Source of the DNA: Pilaira anomala | Lineage: Eukaryota > Mucoromycota > Mucoromycetes > Mucorales > Mucoraceae | Direction: 5' to 3' | Assembly (NCBI GenBank): GCA_025716855.1 | Contig: JAIXMQ010000005.1 | Span: 372,001 to 436,000, forward strand | Length of the DNA stretch: 64,000 bases | Shown: positions 56,452-64,000 of the stretch, piece by piece | Layout of the letters: each line of letters starts with the position of its first letter | Position numbering within the stretch: the stretch's first letter is position 1 | Made by a program: the position numbers and the translations under genes | Notes under the pieces: generated by a model | What the model was told of the DNA's origin: nothing | The model's input: the letters and a program-made list of their open reading frames with translations, nothing else | Database searches by the model: none

Positions 56452-57640
56452 TTACCACTGGTCACCGCCTTGGTTGCCGCCTTGGTTGCCGCCTTGGTTG
56501 CCGCCTTGGTTGCCGCCTTGGTTGCCGCCTTGGTTGCCACCTTGGTTGCCACCTTGGTTGCCACCTTGTTCCCATCCAGCTGGGGGCTTTTCCCAACCAC
56601 CTTGATTATCTCCCCAACCACCTGGACCATCCCACATAGGCATATCAAAATCAGGAGGAGAAGGCCTATACAATAATAAATGAGTATTTATACATACGAT
56701 ATGAAATTAAAATATATATTTACATGAAAGTAGGCATCTCATGAACCCATTTAGTCTTGGTGAGAGTGACAGTATGAGAAAGATCAAGACCTTGACCAGG
56801 ATATCTGTGCTTCTTCTTGTATCCACCGTTACCACCACTGTTTCCACCCTGGCCACCACTGTTTCCACCACTGTTTCCACCACTGTTTCCACCACTGTTT
56901 CCACCCTGGCCACCACTGTTTCCACCACTGTTTCCACCCTTGTTTCCACCACTGTTTCCACCACTGTTTCCACCATGTCCACGGTTTCCGCCTTTACGGC
57001 CCTTCTTGTGGCGATGATCATCTTCTTCATCATCCTTGTCATCATCCTTGTCATCATCCTTGTCATCATCCTTGTCATCATCCTTGTCATCATCCTTGTC
57101 ATCATCCTTGTCATCGTCCTTGTCATCATCTTTATCGTCACCCTTCTTACCGCCCTTCTTATGGAAAGCAACATTGGCATGGTTTAAGACACGAATAGCA
57201 GCTGTACCAGCTTCATAAGGACCAGTGGCCTTGATAGTAATTTTATGTGTACCCTTAGCTAAATCGAAGACACCTTTACTGAAACGTTCATCCTTGAGAG
57301 CTTCTTCAGGAGTAGCAGCAAAGACTTGATCATCCTTTAAGACATCAACCTTGGTAGTCATACCAAGTGATTTACCATTATCAAAGACCTCAAACATATC
57401 ACCGCGGTTCTTGAAATCAGTGATTTGAATACGAGCACCATCTTCTACAGTGAGATCAAAGGATTCTTTAGCGACAGATTCCCCTCCCTTCCATCGGAAA
57501 GTAGCAAAGGTATCGGATAAAGGAGCAGATGCAACTGCAACTTCTTCAGCAAAGTTTACTGGACTGAAATCAGCATTAGTAGCGTATGCTGAACTAGCGA
57601 AAAGTGCAATAGCAGTAGAGATAGCAAAAACGGATCGCAT
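56452..57640 (-). CDS. Secreted repeat-rich protein (DDDK, GGNS and GGNQ arrays)
   Basis: Exons 57640-56724 and 56665-56452, 376 aa. Signal peptide MRSVFAISTAIALFASSAYA. Residues about 21-160 form a folded-looking domain (FATFRWKGGESVAKESFDLT, RIQITDFKNRGDMFEVFDNG, KGTHKITIKATGPYEAGTAA) resembling the beta-sandwich seen in Mucoromycota secreted or cell-surface proteins; no family name is claimed. It then has about ten DDDK units (57016-57140, each a 12-bp repeat), a His/Lys/Arg-rich turn (HRHKKGRKGGNRGHGG), a GGNSGGN/GGQGGN array (56827-56980), a short hydrophilic segment, and after the intron an acidic/aromatic stretch (DMPMWDGPGGWGDNQGGWEK) and about nine GGNQ units (56461-56575) ending GGDQW. 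Likely disordered wall- or matrix-interacting polymer; the charge blocks suggest metal or calcium binding by the acidic array (inference). Confidence 0.75.
57016..57140. repeat. 12-bp coding tandem repeat (DDDK array)
   Basis: TTGTCATCATCC (plus strand) is repeated about nine times with few changes, inside the secreted-protein gene. Similar 12-bp GGNQ units fill 56461-56575 and 9/12-bp GGNS units fill 56827-56980, so copy-number polymorphism is expected. Confidence 0.85.
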
Positions 57641-58889
57641 ATTTTTTTTTTATTAGGGTATGATATATTGATAAAAAAAAAGGACCTGTATTTTGAAATA
57701 AAAAGATGTCTAATTATCGTTATATATATATATAATTTTCAAAAAAAAAAAATATATATTCATTTTTTTATCAGTTCATTCTAAAAGTTGAAAGGTAGGT
57801 CTTGATCAAAATATATAAAAAATCTCTATATCACCCCTTCCCTATAACATTCTTTAAAATAATTAAGCGAAAACCCGACAGATAGAAAAAATGTTGAACA
57901 CGTATTTATCAGGGAAATGTAAATACGCTAATTTTTTTTTTATTGTCTGTGTGTACAATATAGATTACGGCAAATTAAAATTTATTGAAGAAACTAGTAC
58001 TTGGAAAATAAAGTACCTGTATTATAATATTTCCTTACCTTATACATATCTCCCTCTTTTTTTTTTTTTTAATTCTCCATTGAAATAATAATAAAAAAAA
58101 CTCTAGTTTCAAACGTGTACGGGAAATTAAATAATTCACTGTCGTATGTGCGGTCGAAAAAGACCAGCTAATGTTCGAAGAAAATTTAAATTCAAAATGA
58201 TAATATAGATGCAATAACAATGACGATATATGTAGTACCTACTTTTTTTATAAGCTACTGCATTGTACAGTAGGTAAATAAATTTGATATCACTATATGG
58301 ATTGTTTTTTTTTATAAAATTGCATCGATGAAGTTATAGTTAACGTTTTTTCTTTTTCGGCATACGGTAACAGAACAATAACAAAATCTGTGTCACTGAA
58401 TATGTGATACGCGTGTTCTCATTTTTTATGAATATAGGTATATAGTGCTTCGGCTTTTTTTGTTTTTGTTTTTTCTTTACATATAGTTTAATTATATTAA
58501 CAAACAATCCTGATACGTAAAGAAAAAAAAAGTTCCATGCTATAGAATCATTCAGAAAATCGAATGATATCTGTATGTATATTCGCGACCATAAAACCCT
58601 TCTTTTGTTTGAAAAATATAAACGTAAAGGAATTTTACTTTTGTTATACCAATGAAACTAAAACCTAAGGCAATAATAGTTTATATTCGAGAGAAGAAAT
58701 GGTTAATCGAAACTATAAGCAACAATAAAGAAGATTACAGATTTGACACAATTTGATATAAATAAGGCAATACATTTATCCAATCCTGTACCTTAAAAAC
58801 CAAGTTCGTGTTACATTATCTGTATAGTTTTATAATAAGTTTGAGATCTCCCTTTTCACTACCTTTTCTTTTTTTTTTAAAAAAAAAAG
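57641..58889. other. Divergent intergenic region, 1.25 kb
   Basis: Between the secreted-protein start (-) and the SmgGDS start (+). AT-rich, with (TA)n at 57721-57733. A T-rich/A-rich hairpin-like T10A10 lies at 58870-58889, immediately before the SmgGDS ATG. No gene was recognised. Confidence 0.55.
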
Positions 58890-61373
58890 ATGAGTATTTC
58901 AGTTGACAGTTTAAGAAAAGAACTCGAAAATGGTAACTATTAAAAGAGAGAAGAAGCGAGAGATTATATTCTAACATTTAAAATAGTTCAAGATGAAAAT
59001 GTCATTCTCGAATCAGTTACTTGCTTAAATAACCTTTTGGAAGACAACGAAAAAAAATGGGAACAAGGTACAGATGCTTGTAAGAATTTAGCCAACGTTT
59101 TGAGAACAGGTAGAATAAATAAAATAGAATAGTGTGTATATATATATTTAACTAGTTCATAATAGCATCTGTTCGATCACCATTAGGAGAAGCAAATATT
59201 ATTGAAACCTTGACTACTCTTTTACAATCGAGTCCAAGCGTTGATTTTCAATTACAGTCGTTACGTGTATTAGGCAACTTGTGTTTTGATCATGGTAGGT
59301 TTTTTTTTTCTACTACTTAAAAGGAAAATAATTGATTTATTGTTTACTGTTGTTCCATTAGAACAAAATCGTAAGCGTGTTAAGGACGCAGGACTTATTT
59401 CATTGGTTGTACCTTGGTTTGATTGTCAACAAAAGGATTTGATCCGTACACTTTGTGGATTCTATTTAAATAGTAGCATGGATTATGGTAAGAATAATTT
59501 ATAGTTTTTGTTTTTTTTTAAAAAAAAAGTAACCATGTGTATCAGCACCTATTCAGATTGAAATTGCAGAATGTGGAGGAGCTGTTCGTCTTGTGGATTT
59601 AGTTAGATATGATGAAGAGGATGATGGAACAGTTACAATGGCTATCAAGGTCTTAGACTGTCTAGTTGCTGAAGGTAAGTCAGGAAAGGTGAAATTTGAA
59701 GAAATAGTTCTTTGACTTGGTATGAATAGACACTGCACGTAAATTACTTGCCAACCCACATATAGTCAAAGTCTATTTGGATATGATTGAAGCAGTATAT
59801 AAAAGTGGAGAATATATGGAAGAATTGGATAATTTAGAGAATTTAGCAGATACTTTACTCCAAGTAATTATGGATGATGGTACATATGATAAAAACAAAA
59901 AGAGGGTGAGAGATATAAAAATATTAAAATCATATTATAGATAACCTTCAAAACGAAATCATTGAGCTTGGAAAATTAAACTTCTTACTGGAATTTTTGG
60001 AAAAGACAGATATCTTGATCAATGATAAAGAAGAAAAAGACAGATTAGAAGAAATTCGTAAAACGATCAGTAAAATTACAATTTATGCAACCTCAACTGA
60101 TTCGAAAATGAATGAACTTTATAACAACAAAGCTCTTTTAGAAAGGTTTTTAAAGATGGCAGCAAATGAAAATGAAGTTGTACATCAATGTGCTGCTTAT
60201 ATCCTTGGTAACCTTGCTAGAACAGGTAAAACACTTTTTTTAAACATATATATATATAGTGTCAATTGTATTCACATTAAATTTTAGACGCACATTGTAT
60301 TGAATTGGTCGAGAAATATAACTTATCAAAACTTTTATTGGATTTATACCAAACAACAGAAAATGCTACATTTCAATACGCCATCTTGGGTTGTTTAAAG
60401 CATTTATGTCTTCCTGTACCCAATAAGACAAAGATTGGAAAAGATGATTGTATTCGCATTCTTACACCTACTTTGGATGAGTCTAAAGATATGCTTAAGA
60501 GAAACCAATTCCTTACTATTGGTATTATTAAATTATTATGTGCCGGAAACTGTAAGTTTATATAAATATATGATTCATTATATTAGAAGTTAACACACTC
60601 AAGAAAAGATCAAAATGCTGTCAAGGTGGTTGAAGAAAACACATTTAGTTCTGTCGTATCATTTATTAAACGTGTAGACGATGTAGCTGCCAAGAGTGAA
60701 GCTACACGCGTTTTAACTAACTTGATAAAAGCAATTTGGGTAGAAAAGGATAATCTTGAGTTAAGAAACAAAGTGATTGAAGCACATATTATTGAGCCTA
60801 TTATTGAGCTTGTACGTACATCCACTTTTCCTGTATTAAAAAATGATGGTGTTATGGCTTTGACTTTAATTTTCTCTGATCCTGGATCTAGTTCTATTCT
60901 GGACAAAGGTAAAATACATATGTTTTTACAAGTCACTAGGATTCACATTCTTCTTTTTTTTTATATATTATTATTATTAGCTTTACCACTCATCATTGCA
61001 GATCCTCCAGTCATTGATATCAATGAACAGCAGCAAAATGAAGATGAACCTCAACAACAACAAAAGCCAGAACTTCGGTCTTTCTTACAAGTATTAATTG
61101 ATGACATTTGTTTAGATAAAGTTGAATTGCCTGTACAAATTAAATGTAACATGTGTGTTTTACTTTTAAAAGTGATTGAGTCTGCTAAATCAGGTAAAAT
61201 ATGAAAAATCATTATGATACGAAAATAGCTAACAAGTATATTTTGTAGTAAAAGATCAAGAAAATGTGATTTCAAGTATCAAATCTCTTGGATTAGAAAG
61301 ACTTGAAAATATTCAAGATAATGCAGAACTTTATAAATATTCAAATACTTTAGCAAAGGCTTTGAAACAATAA
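58890..61373 (+). CDS. SmgGDS/RAP1GDS1-like armadillo-repeat protein
   Basis: Eleven exons: 58890-58932, 58987-59109, 59166-59294, 59362-59487, 59546-59674, 59730-59879, 59941-60225, 60288-60551, 60609-60908, 60981-61193 and 61249-61373, 628 aa (RAP1GDS1 is about 607 aa). All ten introns are phase 1. Exons 2-5 are 123-129 nt and each encodes about one 41-43 residue ARM repeat. Family landmarks: NIIETLTTLLQSSPSVDFQL, QSLRVLGNLCFDHEQNR, KRNQFLTIGIIKLLCAGN and VTMAIKVLDCLVAE. SmgGDS chaperones or activates Rho/Rap-type small GTPases before membrane insertion; that function is inferred by family. A Q/E-rich insert (NEQQQNEDEPQQQQKPE) occurs near residue 520. Only 184 bp separate its stop from the chitin synthase ATG. 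Confidence 0.85.
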
Positions 61374-61557
61374 TAAGCCAACAATCAAAGCATATTTGTA
61401 TCACTTTAAAACACCCAAATTAAGTCTTGAAATAATAACAATGACGAATTAGGCAACTTGCTAGAAACAAAAAACAACTCAGCTTTTTTATGCTTATATA
61501 TATTCATTACTGCTTTTTTCTTTTTTGTTATTCTTCTTTTCTTAATAATAATAAATA

Positions 61558-64000
61558 ATGTCTTCTGATACATCTAATAATAATGGTGGTGGTGGTGGTT
61601 GGTTTTCCAGTTGGTTTACATCATCTACAGCTAAAAATGAAGAAGAAACTTTACCTATCAATAATGAATCCGACCCACAAGCAGAATCCAATTATACCCG
61701 TAACCAACTTACACTTTCTTCTTTAAAATCACAAAAAGAAAAGAAAAAAGCAGAAGCATCTACAAGTGCTAGACCAAACAGAGACAGTGCAGCTACCTTA
61801 ATCCGACAAGATACAGAATCATACCTTGACGCACCAAAAACAGCCAATAATGGTGGCCCTACCATCTTGCGTAGAAAAGTTACTCGTAGATTACAGTTAA
61901 CAAATAATAACTTGGTGATTGATTGTCCTATTCCAGATAGATTATTAGGTGCAATAACATTTAATGATCATGATGAATATTCTCAGTTAAGATATACTGC
62001 TGCTACTTGTGAGCCAGATGAATTTCAAGCAAAAGGTTTTACTTTAAGGCCAAAAATATATAATCGAGAAACTGAATTATTTATTGTCATGACAATGTAT
62101 AACGTATGTATTTAAAAACCATATATTTTTAATATATATATATATATATATATTTACTAAATATTATTGTTTTAGGAAGACGAGGTTTTATTTACTCGTA
62201 CAATGCACGGCGTGATGAAAAATATTGCACATATGTGTAGTTTAAAAAAGAATACAATGTGGGGCCCAGAAGGCTGGAAAAAGATTGTGGTTTGTATTGT
62301 GGCTGATGGTAGACAAGTTGTGAATAAACGTGTTTTAAATGTCTTGGCTTCTATGGGTGTATATCAAGCTGGTATTGCTAAAAATATTGTAGATGATAAA
62401 CCAGTGAAAGCTCACATTTACGAAGTAAGTACATATTTGTTTTTTTTTACCGTAATTTCTAATTTTTTTTTTTTCTGTAAAAAAGTATACAGCACAAATT
62501 TCTATTGATTCTGATATGAATATTAAAGGATCTGATAAGGTACATAAAATACATTTAAACTTGAATAATCACACTTGTTTACTTATTTCTTTCGTATAGG
62601 GTATTGTTCCAGTTCAAATCATGTTTTGCTTAAAAGAAAAGAATGCAAAAAAGATCAACTCACATCGATGGTTCTTTAATGCATTTGGACCTATTATCCA
62701 ACCTAACGTATGTATCTTACTCGATGTTGGCACTCGACCCGGTAACAGCAGCATCTATCAACTCTGGAAAGTATTTAATCGTAACCCATTAGTAGGTGGA
62801 GCCTGTGGCGAGATTCGTGCCATGTTGGGTACGGCTTGCTGTCACTTACTCAACCCATTAGTGGCTGCACAAAACTTTGAATATAAAATGTCCAATATCC
62901 TCGATAAACCACTAGAAAGTGTCTTCGGCTATATAAGTGTATTACCTGGCGCCTTTTCTGCTTACCGATACGCTGCCTTAAAGAATGATGTGAATGGACA
63001 TGGTCCACTTGAAAAGTATTTTTTAGGTGAAGATCTACATGGAAATCAATTAGAAACTCACAAGACTGGACTCTTTGAAGCCAACATGTATTTAGCAGAA
63101 GATCGTATCTTGTGTTTTGAACTGGTCGCTAAAAAAGACGAACGATGGTTATTACAGTATGTTGCAAGTGCTTTTGGCGAGACAGATGTCCCTAATCAAT
63201 TACCCGAATTCATCTCACAAAGAAGACGATGGCTGAATGGATCCTTCTTTGCTGGCGTCTACGGTTTAATTCATTCAAAAAAGATTTGGAACAGTGGTCA
63301 TGGGTTTAGTCGTACTTTATTGTTAATGATTGAAGGCATTTATAATGTTATTTCACTAGCCTTTAGTTGGTTTTCTGTGGTAATATATTCATATTTAAAT
63401 GTACCTATATAATTTGTGTGAACGCTAACAGGCTTTTGGTTATGATAGGGAAACTTTTTTATCGCCTTTTATTTCATCACAAAGAGTTTATCTGCACCTA
63501 ATGTAGATCCATTTGGGAATGGTTGGGGAAGCAGAGTGTTTGAAATTATGAAGTATACTTATGCATTTTTACTCTTCGTTATATTTATATGTTCTATGGG
63601 AAATAGACCACAAGGGTAAGCTCCAAGACCTTTTTTTAAAACATATCATTGGAATACTTATTTACCTTTCTCTTGACAGATCCAAACTATTATTTATGGC
63701 TTGTCTTGTTGGTTTTGCTTTCATCATGTGTTATATGTTGTTTTGTTCATCCTGGCTTATTTATAAAGGCATTCAACTCGCAGCAGAAAAGTATGAATGG
63801 ACCCTTGACACTACTGCTAATTTTCAAATCGCTATGAGCGACCCAGGGTTACGTAATATGGTAATCTCATTAGGCTCAACTTATGGTATTTATTTTGTAT
63901 CTAGCTGTTTACACGGTCAGCCTTTTCATATGTTTACAAGTTTCTTGCCTTATTTATTGTTACTTCCAGGATATATCAATATTTTGAATATCTATGCGTT
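61558..64000 (+). CDS. Chitin synthase (GT2, class I-III type), 3' end outside window
   Basis: Makes chitin from UDP-GlcNAc at the plasma membrane. Exons 61558-62103, 62176-62424, 62486-62539, 62600-63379, 63449-63615 and 63680->64000, at least 705 codons so far. A disordered N-terminus ([20 protein letters not shown]) precedes the Chitin_synth_1N region ([20 protein letters not shown]). The GT core has [20 protein letters not shown], a [12 protein letters not shown]sp, [25 protein letters not shown], the catalytic [11 protein letters not shown] (EDR motif) and [13 protein letters not shown] (QRRRW, processivity and catalysis). Membrane segments then begin ([20 protein letters not shown] and onward). 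No myosin head, so not class V-VII. Confidence 0.95.

Noticed and set aside
56405..57218. Trp/Pro-, Ile/Leu-, Ser- and Thr/Val-rich ORFs opposite the secreted repeat protein
   Set aside because: Shadow frames of 12-bp coding repeats. The signal peptide and intron support only the minus-strand gene.

Overview
The window looks like nuclear DNA from a fungus, most likely Mucoromycota (Mucorales-type). It is very AT-rich, with long A/T homopolymers and many 50-90 nt GT-AG introns. The protein set fits too: chitin synthase, the SMC5/6 ATPase Smc5, TEL2, TFIIS, poly(A) polymerase, an SmgGDS-type armadillo protein, and a tandem DUF8032-like regulator. Exon models were built by hand from splice signals and reading frame. 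For each complete model the summed exon length is a multiple of three and the joined frame stays open. No rRNA, tRNA or CRISPR array was recognised.

Layout. 1-8 kb: a partial D-2-hydroxyacid dehydrogenase (-), poly(A) polymerase (-) sharing a divergent promoter with a secreted PI-PLC-X-like protein (+), then a CHFR-like RING/Cys-rich E3 ligase (-) whose N-terminal FHA half is not found because repeats begin at its 5' side. 8-18.3 kb: a repeat island with two almost identical 1.98-kb inverted arms (9042-11022 and 12239-14218), degraded LINE reverse transcriptase pieces, two mirrored F-box pseudogenes and one intact F-box ORF. 19-27.5 kb: Smc5 and an MFSD1-like transporter, separated by 2.6 kb with no recognised gene. 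28-35.3 kb: a second mobile-element island with a decayed Tc1/mariner-type transposase, an unrecognised broken gene, and a multi-exon degenerate Fanzor (eukaryotic TnpB-like, OMEGA-type nuclease). The Fanzor keeps RuvC-I, -II and -III motifs and a zinc ribbon but carries a nonsense codon. A short Cys/His ORF and a shared 5' repeat near 42 kb look like part of a related element.

36.7-50.1 kb is a run of minus-strand housekeeping or regulatory genes: F-box/LRR, a SANT plus U-box-like protein only 94 bp upstream of it, the DUF8032-like protein, and TEL2. 52-64 kb holds two small membrane proteins, TFIIS, a secreted protein with DDDK, GGNS and GGNQ repeats, SmgGDS, and a chitin synthase that runs off the end.

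Biological themes: nuclear RNA and DNA maintenance (PAP, TFIIS, Smc5, TEL2), ubiquitin ligase components (CHFR-like, F-box, U-box-like), and cell wall or secretion (chitin synthase, repeat protein, PLC-like). These are neighbours, not an operon-like pathway. The strongest candidate for an unusual system is the Fanzor locus at 31.9-35.1 kb. The strongest structural oddity is the near-perfect inverted duplication at 9-14.2 kb.
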